64,000 nucleotides of DNA from JAJEFO01 sp965214325 (GTDB taxonomy: Bacteria > Pseudomonadota > Alphaproteobacteria > Rhodobacterales > Rhodobacteraceae), in assembly GCA_965214325.1 (NCBI GenBank), contig CBDCBG010000006.1, forward strand, positions 3,472,001 through 3,536,000, given 5' to 3'. The translations under genes were made by a program, and so were the position numbers. Numbering within the stretch: position 1 is the stretch's first letter; every line of letters starts with the position of its first letter. Below are positions 17,471-27,354 of the stretch, piece after piece. The notes beneath the pieces are model-generated. The model did no database searches and had not been told where the DNA came from. It worked only from the letters and a program-made list of their open reading frames with translations.

Positions 17471-18859
17471 TCAGACGTGAATGGGTCCGTCCCCGCAGGC
17501 CAGGGCCGCTTCCCTGACCGCCTCGGAATAGGTCGGGTGTGCATGGCAGGTGCGCGCCACGTCTTCTGTCGCCGCGCCGAATTCCATCGCCACGCAGATT
17601 TCGTGGATCAGGTCTCCGGCCATTGGCCCGATGATATGGGCACCGAGGATCCGGTCGGTCTCGCTGTCCGCGAGAAGCTTCACGAACCCTTCGGCGGCGA
17701 AATTCGCCTTGGCACGCCCGTTGCCCATGAAGGGAAACTTGCCGACCTTGTACGAGCGCCCCGCTTCCTTTAGCCGCTCTTCGGTCTGTCCGACGCTTGC
17801 GACTTCAGGATGCGTGTAGATCACGGACGGGATGACGCCGTAGTTCACGTGGCCCGCCTGGCCCGCGATGCACTCGGCCACTGCCATGCCCTCGTCTTCC
17901 GCCTTGTGCGCCAGCATGGGGCCGTCCGTGGCGTCGCCGATCGCCCAGATGCCGTCGACGTTGGTCTTTCCGCGACCGTCGGTGCGGACTTGGCCGTGCT
18001 CCGCAGTCTCCAGACCGAGGGCATCGAGGCCAAGGCCTTCCGTGAAGGGCTTTCGCCCGGTCGCGACCAGGACGACATCGGCCGCGAGCATGTGCTCGCT
18101 TTCGTCCTTGCGAAGCTTGTAGGCCACCTTAGCCTCGGTCTTTGTCGCCTCGACCCCTTGCACAGCTGCGCCCATCACGAACGTGAGGCCCTGCTTCTTG
18201 AGGGCTCTCTGGAAGGTCTTCTGGATCTCTCCGTCCATCCCCGGCGTGACGGCGCTCAGGAACTCGACCACCGTCACCTCCGTGCCCAGCCGGTTGTAGG
18301 CCGAGCCAAGTTCCAGCCCGATCACGCCCGCGCCGATAACGACCATCCTCTTCGGGATCTTCGGCAGTTCCAGCGCGCCGGTCGACGTCATGACGACCTT
18401 CTCGTCGACATCCGCGCCGTGCAGCGAGGATGCCTCGGATCCCGTCGCGATGACGATGTTGCAAGCCTCGTGAACGGCACTGCCCACCTTGACCTTGCCG
18501 GCCTCGGGAATGCCCGCCCAGCCTTTCAGCCAGTCGACCCCGTTCTTCTTGAACAGGAACTCGATTCCCTTGGTGTTCGCGTCGATCGTGTCTTGCTTGT
18601 AGGCAAGCATCGCCTTCCAGTCGACGCCTGGCTTCGACGTCTTGATGCCCATCCTTACGAAATTCGCTTCGGCCTCATGCAGCATTGCGGTTGCGTGAAG
18701 CAGCGCTTTCGACGGGATGCATCCAACGTTCAGGCAGGTGCCTCCCAGCGTCTCCCTGCCTTCAACGCATGCAGTCCTGAGACCCAGCTGGGCGCAACGG
18801 ATCGCGCAAACATATCCGCCAGGTCCGCTGCCTATCACGATGACGTCATAACTGGCCAT
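17471..18859 (-). CDS. lpd: Dihydrolipoyl dehydrogenase (E3)
   Basis: 462 residues. It reoxidises dihydrolipoyl groups using FAD and NAD+. The FAD-binding IGSGPGGYVCAIRCAQLG, the redox disulfide Cys42/Cys47 in GGTCLNVGCIPSK, the NAD-binding VIGAGVIGLELGSAYNRLG and the C-terminal active-site H-P-T-Y-S-E are all present. It is the last gene of the suc operon, 77 bp after sucB, so it probably serves the 2-oxoglutarate dehydrogenase complex. Confidence 0.96.
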   Translation of the reverse strand: MASYDVIVIGSGPGGYVCAIRCAQLGLRTACVEGRETLGGTCLNVGCIPSKALLHATAMLHEAEANFVRMGIKTSKPGVDWKAMLAYKQDTIDANTKGIEFLFKKNGVDWLKGWAGIPEAGKVKVGSAVHEACNIVIATGSEASSLHGADVDEKVVMTSTGALELPKIPKRMVVIGAGVIGLELGSAYNRLGTEVTVVEFLSAVTPGMDGEIQKTFQRALKKQGLTFVMGAAVQGVEATKTEAKVAYKLRKDESEHMLAADVVLVATGRKPFTEGLGLDALGLETAEHGQVRTDGRGKTNVDGIWAIGDATDGPMLAHKAEDEGMAVAECIAGQAGHVNYGVIPSVIYTHPEVASVGQTEERLKEAGRSYKVGKFPFMGNGRAKANFAAEGFVKLLADSETDRILGAHIIGPMAGDLIHEICVAMEFGAATEDVARTCHAHPTYSEAVREAALACGDGPIHV

Positions 18860-18936
18860 GTCGAGTTCCCTTCCCTGGGCGCCGCTCCGGTGTCGCCGGT
18901 CCGGAAGCGTGGCATGTCTTCAAGCAAGCGGGCTGA

Positions 18937-20577
18937 TCAAAGGTCCATCAGGAGGCGTCGCGGGTCCTCGAGCGCTTCCTTCACGCGAACGAGGAAGGTG
19001 ACCGCGCCCTTTCCGTCCACGATCCGGTGATCATAGGACAGGGCGAGATACATCATCGGGCAAATGACGACTTCGCCCTTCACCGCGACAGGACGTTCCT
19101 GGATCTTGTGCATGCCAAGGATGCCGGATTGTGGCGGGTTCAGGATCGGCGAGCTCATCAGCGAGCCGTAGACTCCGCCGTTCGAGATCGTGAAGGTTCC
19201 ACCCTGCATCTCGGCCACCGAGAGCTTGCCGTCGCGGGCCCGCGCGCCGAGCTCGTTGATCCGCTTCTCGATTCCGGCAAAGCTCATTCGGTCGGCGTCG
19301 CGCACAACCGGCACGACGAGGCCGGTGGGCGTGCCGACGGCAATGCCCATATGCACGAAATTCTTGTAGACGATATCGGTCCCGTCGATCTCCGCGTTGA
19401 CTTCAGGAACTTCCCCCAGGGCGTGACAGCATGCCTTCGTGAAGAAGGACATGAAGCCGAGCTTCACGCCGTGCTTCCTTTCGAAGAGATCCTTGTATTC
19501 CTGCCGAAGTCCCATCACCGCGGACATGTCCACTTCGTTGTAGGTGGTCAGTACGGCGGCCGTGTTCTGGGCGTCCTTCAGCCGTCGCGCGATGGTCTGG
19601 CGCAAGCGGGTCATCTTGACGCGCTCTTCCCGCGCCGCATCCCCGGCCGCGACCGGCGCCCGCGCCGGAGCGCCTGGCTGCGGCTGCACCGGAGCGTCCG
19701 GCTGCACCGGAGCGTCCGGCTGCTCCGGCGCGTCCGGCTGCACCGGAGCGTCCGGCTGCTCCGGCGCGTCCGGCTGCACCGGAGCGTCCGGCTGCTCCGG
19801 CGCGTCCGGCTGCTCCGGCGCGGAGAGCGCTCTCAGCACGTCTTCCTTCATCACCCGCCCGTCCCTTCCGGTACCGGAGACCTGGTCGGACGACAGGCCC
19901 GTCTCGGCCATCATCTTCCTGGCGGAAGGAGCGTCCTCGACTCTCGGTCCCGCTGCCGGCACCGCACCGGTCCCCGCTGCCGCTGGCTTGGCGGCGGCGG
20001 CCTTCGCGGCGCCCTCGCCAGCCGCCATCACGGCGAGCCTTCCGCCGGCCTCGACGGTTTCGCCTTCGCCCTTCAGGACTTCCGCCAGGACCCCCGCGAC
20101 CGGGGCGGGAACCTCGACCGAAACCTTGTCGGTCTCAAGTTCGCAGAGCATCTCGTCGGCCGCGACGGCGTCCCCAGCCGACTTGAACCAGGTCGATACC
20201 GTCGCCTCGGTCACGCTTTCGCCAAGCGAGGGCACCATGACGTCGACGGTCCGTCCGTCCCTCTTGCCGTCGCTTGCCGGAGCAGCGGTCGTCGTGGCGG
20301 CGGCCGCATCGGGGGTGGCGGGCGCGGGTGCCGCGGCCTCGGCCGCGTTCAGGGTCGCGAGCAACGCGTCGGGCGCGACCGTCGCGCCTTCCGCAGCAAC
20401 GATTTCCGCCAGCGTGCCGGCTGCTGGTGATGGCACTTCGACGGTCACCTTGTCGGTTTCCAGCTCGCAGAGCATCTCGTCCACCGATACACGCTCGCCC
20501 GGCCGCTTGAACCAGGTAGCGACGGTGGCTTCTGTCACGCTTTCGCCCAGGGTGGGCACTCGAACTTCGGTTGACAT
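18937..20577 (-). CDS. sucB: Dihydrolipoyllysine succinyltransferase (E2 of 2-oxoglutarate dehydrogenase)
   Basis: 546 residues. It has two lipoyl domains (lipoyl Lys43 and Lys151, each in ELETDKV), one peripheral-subunit-binding domain (about 214-250) and a catalytic domain (about 320-546) with the active-site YDHRIVDGKGA. Many succinyltransferases have only one lipoyl domain; two are common in this bacterial order. The linker before the catalytic core (about 254-302) is built of six-residue P-E/V-Q-P-D-A repeats. It follows sucA by three bases, so translation is probably coupled. Confidence 0.95.
   Translation of the reverse strand: MSTEVRVPTLGESVTEATVATWFKRPGERVSVDEMLCELETDKVTVEVPSPAAGTLAEIVAAEGATVAPDALLATLNAAEAAAPAPATPDAAAATTTAAPASDGKRDGRTVDVMVPSLGESVTEATVSTWFKSAGDAVAADEMLCELETDKVSVEVPAPVAGVLAEVLKGEGETVEAGGRLAVMAAGEGAAKAAAAKPAAAGTGAVPAAGPRVEDAPSARKMMAETGLSSDQVSGTGRDGRVMKEDVLRALSAPEQPDAPEQPDAPVQPDAPEQPDAPVQPDAPEQPDAPVQPDAPVQPQPGAPARAPVAAGDAAREERVKMTRLRQTIARRLKDAQNTAAVLTTYNEVDMSAVMGLRQEYKDLFERKHGVKLGFMSFFTKACCHALGEVPEVNAEIDGTDIVYKNFVHMGIAVGTPTGLVVPVVRDADRMSFAGIEKRINELGARARDGKLSVAEMQGGTFTISNGGVYGSLMSSPILNPPQSGILGMHKIQERPVAVKGEVVICPMMYLALSYDHRIVDGKGAVTFLVRVKEALEDPRRLLMDL
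19682..19822. repeat. 18-bp minisatellite in the sucB linker
   Basis: Tandem 18-bp units with two alternating variants (GGAGCGTCCGGCTGCACC and GGCGCGTCCGGCTGCTCC) encode a run of P-V-Q-P-D-A and P-E-Q-P-D-A on the minus strand, about eight units. The near-identity of units suggests slippage or unequal exchange, so copy number may vary between strains. Confidence 0.9.
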
Positions 20578-20580
20578 GAT

Positions 20581-23544
20581 CTAGCTTCCCGGTGTCAGCG
20601 CTTCGTTCACGAGCGCCACTTGTTGCGATTTGTGAGAGGATGCGAGGCCTGCCGCCGTGGACGCGCTGGAGGCGCGACCGACATATTTCGGCCTGGTGAA
20701 CTTCGCGTTGATGCGTGTCAGCACCCATTCGATGTTTGGCTCCATGAAGGTCCATGCACCCTGGTTCTTGGGCTCCTCCTGGCACCAGACGATTTCCGCG
20801 TTCGGGAACCGCTTCAGCTCCTTGACGGATGCCTGGGCGGGGAACGGATAGAACTGCTCGACGCGCAGGATGTAGATGTCGTCGATGCCACGTGAATCGC
20901 GCTCCTCCAGAAGGTCGAAATAGACCTTGCCCGAACACATCACGACGCGACGGATCCTCTTGTCCGGCACGAGCGTCGTGTCGGAACGGCCCTTTTCGGC
21001 ATCGTCCCAGAGCACGCGGTGGAAGCTCGACCCGGTGATGAAGTCCGCCGCGTCGCTGACGGCCAGCTTGTGGCGCAGGAGCGACTTCGGCGTCATCAGC
21101 ACGAGCGGCTTGCGGAAGGAGCGGTGCATCTGGCGCCGGAGGATGTGGAAATAGTTCGCCGGCGTCGTGCAGTTGGCGACGATCCAGTTGTCCTCGGCGC
21201 ACATTTGCAGGAACCGTTCGAGCCGGGCGCTGGAATGCTCCGGGCCCTGGCCCTCGAAGCCGTGCGGCAGCAGGAGGACAAGCCCGCTCATCCTGAGCCA
21301 TTTCCGCTCGCCGGACGAAACGAACTGGTCGAACATGATCTGCGCGCCGTTGGCGAAATCGCCGAATTGCGCTTCCCAGAGCACCAGCGAATTCGGTTCT
21401 GCAAGCGAGTAGCCGTATTCGAACCCGCAGACGGCGTATTCCGAGAGCATTGAATCGATCACCTCGTAATGCGCCTGTCCCTTGCGGATGTTGTTCAGCG
21501 GGTAGTGCCGTTCCTCGGTCTCCTGGTTGACGAAACCCGAATGGCGCTGGCTGAACGTGCCGCGTGTTGAATCCTGGCCCGAAAGCCGCACCGGAATGCC
21601 CTCCGTCAGGAGCGAACCGAAGGCCAGCGCCTCCCCGGTGGCCCAGTCGAAGCCCTCGCCGCTCCCGAACACCTCGCGCCTGGCTTCCAGCAGGCGGTCG
21701 ACCGTCCGGTGAAGGGGGAAATCCTTTGGCGCGGTTGTCAGGGCGCGCCCGATCTCCTTCATCGCGGACTTAGTTATCGCGGTCTTTCCGCGCTGGTATC
21801 TCTTGCCTTCCTTGTCGAGATGGCTCCATCGCCCGTCCAGCCAGTCGGCCTTGTTCGGCCGGAATGCCTTGCCGGCCTCGAACTCCTCGTTCAGGCGCGC
21901 CTGGAAGGCGGCCTTCATGTCCTCGATCTCGCCCTCGGGAATGAGGCCGTCCTGCACGAGCCGGTCCGTGTACAGCGAAAGCGTCGTCTTGTGGCTCTTG
22001 ATCCGCTTGTACATGATCGGGTTGGTGAACATCGGCTCGTCGCCTTCGTTGTGTCCGAAGCGGCGATAGCAGAAAATGTCGATCACCACGTCCTTGCCGA
22101 ACTTCTGCCGGAACTCGGTCGCGACCCGTGCAGCGTGAACAACCGCTTCCGGGTCGTCGCCGTTGACGTGGAATATCGGGGCCTCGACCATCAGCGCGAT
22201 GTCGGTGGGATAGGGGCTTGAGCGGCTGAAATGCGGTGCCGTCGTGAAGCCGATCTGGTTGTTCACGATGATGTGGATCGTGCCGCCGGTCTTGTGGCCC
22301 CTGAGGCCCGAGAGACCGAAGCACTCCGCAACGACGCCTTGGCCTGCGAAGGCGGCGTCCCCGTGGAGGAGGATCGACAGGACCTTCCTGCGCCCGGCGT
22401 CCTTGATCTGGTCCTGCTTGGCGCGGACCTTGCCGAGCACGACCGGGTTCACGGCTTCGAGATGGCTCGGGTTCGCGGTCAGGCTCAGATGCACGGTGTT
22501 GCCGTCGAATTCTCGGTCCGAGGACGCGCCGAGGTGGTACTTGACGTCGCCGGAGCCGTCGACTTCCTCGGGCTTGAAGCTGCCGCCCTGGAACTCGTTG
22601 AAGATTGCCCGGAACGGCTTGCCCATCACGTTCGCCAGGACGCTCAGCCGGCCCCTGTGCGGCATTCCGATGACGATCTCCCCGACACCGAGGGCGCCGC
22701 CCCGCTTGATGACCTGCTCCATTGCGGGGATCAGGCTCTCGCCGCCGTCTAGGCCGAATCGCTTGGTGCCGGTGTACTTGACATGCAGGAACTTCTCGAA
22801 CCCTTCGGCTTCCACGAGCTTGTTCAGGATCGCCTTCCTGCCGTTCTGGGTGAAGGCGATTTCCTTGCCGAGGCCCTCGATCCGCTCCTTGAGCCAGGAC
22901 GCCTGCCCGGGATCGGAGATATGCATGTACTGCAGTGCGAAGGTGCCGCAATAGGTTCGTTTCACGAGCGCGACAATCTCGCGCATCGAGGCCGTTTCCA
23001 GCCCGAGGACCTTGTCGATGAAGATCTGTCGGTCCATGTCGTCGTCGGCGAAGCCGTAGGACCTGGGATCGAGTTCCGGGTGCGGTTCCTCGTCGCGCAT
23101 GCCGAGGGGATCAAGGTCCGCGACAAGATGTCCGCGGATCCGGTAGGCCCGGATCAGCATCAGCGCACGAACCGAATCGAGCACTGCGCGGCGCACGTGT
23201 TCGTCCGACAGCTTGATCCCGGCTTCCGCTGCCTTGGCCGCGATCCTGTCTCCGGCCTGCTTCCGTGCGGCGAGGCCGAGATCGCCCCATTGCCCGTCGA
23301 GCGCGGCCGTCAGCTCGTCGTTGGGGGTGGGCGGCCAGTCCGGCCGCGCCCAGCTTGGTCCCGCCGTCTCGGCCCGGGCGTCCGCCCCGGCGTCGCCAAG
23401 CTCGCGGAAGAACTGGCGCCAGCTCTCGTCGACCGCGTCCGGATTGCCGGCAAAGCGCGCGTGCAACTGTTCGACATATGCGGCGTTATGGCCTTGGAGG
23501 AAGCTGGACGCCTTGAAGATGTCATTCGGGGATTGCTCTGTCAT
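20581..23544 (-). CDS. sucA: 2-oxoglutarate dehydrogenase E1 component
   Basis: 987 residues. It decarboxylates 2-oxoglutarate using thiamine diphosphate and passes the succinyl group to the lipoyl arms of SucB. The start is ATG at 23544 (MTEQSPNDIFKASSFLQG) with a perfect AGGAGG upstream; an upstream start at 23598 is unsupported. The thiamine-binding segment runs from HGDAAFAGQGVVAE to IVNNQIGFTT, and YCGTFALQYMHI and the C-terminal W-C-Q-E-E-P-K-N-Q-G-A-W are family hallmarks. It lies between sucD and sucB in one operon. Confidence 0.97.
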   Translation of the reverse strand: MTEQSPNDIFKASSFLQGHNAAYVEQLHARFAGNPDAVDESWRQFFRELGDAGADARAETAGPSWARPDWPPTPNDELTAALDGQWGDLGLAARKQAGDRIAAKAAEAGIKLSDEHVRRAVLDSVRALMLIRAYRIRGHLVADLDPLGMRDEEPHPELDPRSYGFADDDMDRQIFIDKVLGLETASMREIVALVKRTYCGTFALQYMHISDPGQASWLKERIEGLGKEIAFTQNGRKAILNKLVEAEGFEKFLHVKYTGTKRFGLDGGESLIPAMEQVIKRGGALGVGEIVIGMPHRGRLSVLANVMGKPFRAIFNEFQGGSFKPEEVDGSGDVKYHLGASSDREFDGNTVHLSLTANPSHLEAVNPVVLGKVRAKQDQIKDAGRRKVLSILLHGDAAFAGQGVVAECFGLSGLRGHKTGGTIHIIVNNQIGFTTAPHFSRSSPYPTDIALMVEAPIFHVNGDDPEAVVHAARVATEFRQKFGKDVVIDIFCYRRFGHNEGDEPMFTNPIMYKRIKSHKTTLSLYTDRLVQDGLIPEGEIEDMKAAFQARLNEEFEAGKAFRPNKADWLDGRWSHLDKEGKRYQRGKTAITKSAMKEIGRALTTAPKDFPLHRTVDRLLEARREVFGSGEGFDWATGEALAFGSLLTEGIPVRLSGQDSTRGTFSQRHSGFVNQETEERHYPLNNIRKGQAHYEVIDSMLSEYAVCGFEYGYSLAEPNSLVLWEAQFGDFANGAQIMFDQFVSSGERKWLRMSGLVLLLPHGFEGQGPEHSSARLERFLQMCAEDNWIVANCTTPANYFHILRRQMHRSFRKPLVLMTPKSLLRHKLAVSDAADFITGSSFHRVLWDDAEKGRSDTTLVPDKRIRRVVMCSGKVYFDLLEERDSRGIDDIYILRVEQFYPFPAQASVKELKRFPNAEIVWCQEEPKNQGAWTFMEPNIEWVLTRINAKFTRPKYVGRASSASTAAGLASSHKSQQVALVNEALTPGS

Positions 23545-23715
23545 CGCTAACCTCCTGGTCGGATGTGAGGCTTCGGGCGAAAATTGATGTTCGGCCAAGG
23601 CATGTCGCCGGTCCCGGCGGAAGGCCCATTGGCGCAGGGAGGAACGGCAGCGTGCCGCCCGAGTGGCGGGATGCGGTGCAGCAGGGCCGGGAACCTCGTG
23701 CCGCGTTCCATGGCT

Positions 23716-24597
<882 letters not shown>

Positions 24598-24679
24598 CAC
24601 ACTGTCCCATTCAAACCCGGCCTGTTCCTGTTGCGGAAGAGGGCCCCCGGGGATTCCGGCCCGTCGCCCTGATCGCGTC

Positions 24680-25873
24680 TCATCCCTTCACGGCCTTGAC
24701 GATCTTTTCGGCTCCGTCCTTCAGGTTGTCCGCGGCGATCACGTCCAGGCTGGAGGAGTCGATGATTCGCTTGCCGTCCTCGACGTTCGTGCCTTCGAGG
24801 CGGACCACGAGCGGCACCTTGAGGCCGACTTCCTTCACGGCGGCGACGACGCCTTCGGCGATGATGTCGCAGCGCATGATGCCGCCGAAGATGTTGACGA
24901 GAATGCCCTTCACGTTCGGGTCGGAGGTGATGATCTTGAACGCCTCGGTAACCTTCTCCTTGGTCGCGCCCCCGCCCACGTCGAGAAAGTTTGCGGGCTC
25001 GGCGCCGTAGAGCTTGATGATGTCCATGGTCGCCATGGCTAGACCCGCGCCGTTCACCATGCAGCCGATCTCGCCGTCGAGCGCAATGTAGTTGAGGTCG
25101 TGCTTCGACGCCTCAAGCTCCTTGGGATCCTCTTCGGTCGTGTCCCTGAGTTCGGCGATGTCGGGCTGGCGGTGGAGGGCGTTCGAATCGAATCCCATCT
25201 TGGCATCGAGGCACTTCAGGTCACCCTCGGCAGTCACGACCAGCGGGTTGATTTCCAGCATCTCCATGTCCCTGGAGACGAAGAGTTCATGGAGCTGGCC
25301 CATCAGTTTCACGCATTGCTTGACCTGGGGTCCTGCGAGGCCGAGCGCGAAGGCGATCCGGCGGCCGTGGAAGGCCTGATAACCCGTTGCGGGATCGACG
25401 CTGAAGGAGAGAATCTTCTCCGGGGTCGCTTCCGCGACCTCCTCGATGTCCATGCCTCCCTCTGTCGACGCCACGAAGCTGATGCGGCTGGAGCCGCGAT
25501 CGACCAGGAGCGCGAGGTACATTTCGCGATCGATCGCGGAGCCGTCCTCGATGTAGATGCGGTTGACCTGCTTTCCGGCCAGGCCGGTCTGCTTGGTTAT
25601 CAGCGTTCGGCCAAGCATGCGGCGGGCTTCGTCGGCGGCCTCGTGCGCGGAGCCGGCGATTCGCACGCCGCCCTTCTCTCCGGCATCCGGTTCCCTGAAC
25701 GTGCCCTTTCCGCGGCCGCCGGCATGTATCTGGGCCTTCACGACCCATGCCGGTCCGTCCAGCGCGCCTGCCGCGGTCTTCGCGTTCTCCGCTTTCAGAA
25801 CGATGCGTCCGTCGGCTACAGGAGCTCCCGCGTCGCGCAGCAGCGCCTTTGCCTGATACTCGTGAATGTTCAA
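24680..25873 (-). CDS. sucC: Succinyl-CoA synthetase beta subunit
   Basis: 397 residues, an ATP-grasp enzyme. The start is TTG at 25873, giving the family-typical MNIHEYQAKALL with AGGGGG upstream. The longer frame to 25987 would begin inside the inverted repeat at 25972 and is not conserved. It has VKAQIHAGGRGK, LEINPLVV, and the G-G-G-A domain DVGGGATKEKVTEAF with VNIFGGIMRCD. It is the first gene of sucCDAB-lpd in this window. In relatives mdh normally lies just upstream, but here 9.1 kb intervenes. Confidence 0.96.
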   Translation of the reverse strand: MNIHEYQAKALLRDAGAPVADGRIVLKAENAKTAAGALDGPAWVVKAQIHAGGRGKGTFREPDAGEKGGVRIAGSAHEAADEARRMLGRTLITKQTGLAGKQVNRIYIEDGSAIDREMYLALLVDRGSSRISFVASTEGGMDIEEVAEATPEKILSFSVDPATGYQAFHGRRIAFALGLAGPQVKQCVKLMGQLHELFVSRDMEMLEINPLVVTAEGDLKCLDAKMGFDSNALHRQPDIAELRDTTEEDPKELEASKHDLNYIALDGEIGCMVNGAGLAMATMDIIKLYGAEPANFLDVGGGATKEKVTEAFKIITSDPNVKGILVNIFGGIMRCDIIAEGVVAAVKEVGLKVPLVVRLEGTNVEDGKRIIDSSSLDVIAADNLKDGAEKIVKAVKG

Positions 25874-25971
25874 CGCAACCCCCTGATCTTGTCGTGCTCG
25901 ATGCGGTTGTGCCCAAGAACACCCGTAGCGCCGGGCGATCAACAGGTTATTTCGGATTTGGCCAAAATGCC

Positions 25972-26015
25972 CCACCCTTGTGATCACTTAATTTTTTACG
26001 TGATCACAAGGGTGG
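25972..26015. repeat. Perfect 16-bp inverted repeat upstream of sucC
   Basis: Arms 25972-25987 and 26000-26015 are exact reverse complements (second arm GTGATCACAAGGGTGG), separated by the 12-nt AT-rich loop TTAATTTTTTAC. Each arm contains the smaller palindrome GTGATCAC. It lies 99 bp upstream of the sucC start codon. There is no T-run after the stem on either strand, so it does not look like an intrinsic terminator; a regulator-binding dyad or an insertion scar fits better. Confidence 0.8.
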
Positions 26016-26823
26016 CGATTGTGGCTTCAAGGAGGGGATCACGAAAGGGCTGAGGGTCAGTGCGCCATGGAAAGGCGCCTCAAGTGATCATCGGCCGAGT
26101 CTTCGGTTGCTCCGGCACGACCAGCCAGATCTTGCGCCGGGCGAAGCTGTCGCTGGTCCTCCGGTTCCCTGGTGCATCCGTGTCCGTGGCGTGCCCGGAG
26201 GCTGCGACGTGCGGACCTGCCCTCGAGAATCCCGGCGATGGCCTGAAGGTTTCTCAGTGTGCCCACGCCACATGGAATTGACCCGGCAGCCAGGTCCGTG
26301 GTCGATCCGCAGTTCCGAGGCGCCTTCTCCGACAGACTGAACATCGCCCGGGTTTTTCAACGCAAGACGCGCGACCCTGGAAATCGCACGCGCACGGACA
26401 TCCCTCGATCCGTCAAGCCAGTTCATGCAGGTCTCGGTCCTGCACATCCCAAACATGGTCGCGCACAGGCCGTTGTGGTCTGACTGCAGTCCATCCTGAG
26501 CCGAAAGGGTAGCCCTGGCCTCCAAGTCTGTTCACAAAGGGGGGTGCCGGTCGCGTCGTCCAGGGGCGGCTCTTGTGACGCCTGGAAAGGGGGCCGATGA
26601 GGCCAGAGCCCCGAGGGCGCCGCTCTTGGTCCTGGTCGCGTTCAGGCAAGGGGAAGTTGGCGGGACAGGGTGCCGATCCAGACATGACGGACCCGATCAC
26701 CGATGCCAGCCGAAGATGCATGCCGGTTGCGGTCGATCCATTTCCCGACCTGGAATTCTTCAGCCTCCCGGATCCTGGCTGGATGCCGGGTTCGAGAACG
26801 GAATCATCGCGAGGACAGGAGCG
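26016..26823. other. Gene-free stretch at the left edge of the mdh/sucC insert
   Basis: No credible gene. Frames on both strands are Arg/Pro/Ser-rich without recognisable domains. The composition suggests decayed mobile DNA, in line with the IS110 scrap that follows. Confidence 0.45.
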
Positions 26824-26824
26824 A

Positions 26825-26940
26825 GACACGACCATCGCCTTGGCCGGCATCGACGTCAGCAAGCGCACGCTCGACATTCCCTTCAACAGGCGAGGCCGGA
26901 AGGCGTCAAACGACGTGGGACGGCTGCGGCAAGGGCGCCG
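26825..26940 (+). pseudogene. IS110-family transposase, N-terminal scrap
   Basis: One frame reads D-T-T-I-A-L-A-G-I-D-V-S-K-R-T-L-D-I, matching the start of the DEDD nuclease domain of IS110 transposases (A-G-I-D-V-S-K). Resemblance fades after about 40 codons, and the rest of the gene is missing. It is a marker of past IS110 insertion at this locus. The resemblance is from memory of the family, not from a search. Confidence 0.6.
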
Positions 26941-26991
26941 GCATCCTCGGAGAAAGCAGGCGCAGCGGGGCGGGTCACAGACATTCGAGCC

Positions 26992-27354
26992 CTATGACAC
27001 CGGCTCCCAGAGCTCGATCGCGTTGCCTTCAGGGTCGTGGATTCGGGCGAAGCGGCCGATGCCTGCCATCTCGCTTTCGTCGCTGACCTCTATTCCTGCG
27101 GACGTCAGTTGCGCGACCATTGCGTCGAGATCGACGACGCGAAAGTTGAGCATGAACGTCTTGTCTGCCGAGAAATAGTCCGTGTCCGCATCGAATGGCG
27201 AGAAGATCGTGACCCCGGCCCCGGTCCTCCAAGGCGTCATCTCCATGTTCGTCGGGGCCGGATCGATTCCAAGATGATCCTTGTACCAGTTCGCTAGCCC
27301 CTCGGGGTCTCGGGCCCGAAAGAAGAAACCGCCGAATCCCTGAACTTTCTGCAT
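26992..27354 (-). CDS. VOC-family (glyoxalase-like) protein
   Basis: 120 residues from ATG at 27354, with a good AGGAGG upstream. The single glyoxalase/bleomycin-resistance fold is visible: GFGGFFFRARDPEGLANWY at the start, FMLNFRVVDLDAMVAQL in the middle and RIHDPEGNAIELWEP at the end, with the final Glu as probable metal ligand. It probably acts as a homodimeric metalloenzyme or small-molecule binding protein. The substrate is unknown. It is isolated by long gene-free flanks inside the insert between mdh and sucC. Confidence 0.85.
   Translation of the reverse strand: MQKVQGFGGFFFRARDPEGLANWYKDHLGIDPAPTNMEMTPWRTGAGVTIFSPFDADTDYFSADKTFMLNFRVVDLDAMVAQLTSAGIEVSDESEMAGIGRFARIHDPEGNAIELWEPVS

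Noticed and set aside
19682..19822. Regular short direct repeats resembling a CRISPR array
   Set aside because: The units are contiguous 18-bp coding repeats without unique spacers, in frame within sucB.
25972..26015. Inverted repeat as an intrinsic terminator
   Set aside because: No T-run follows the stem on either strand, and the T-rich tract is in the loop.
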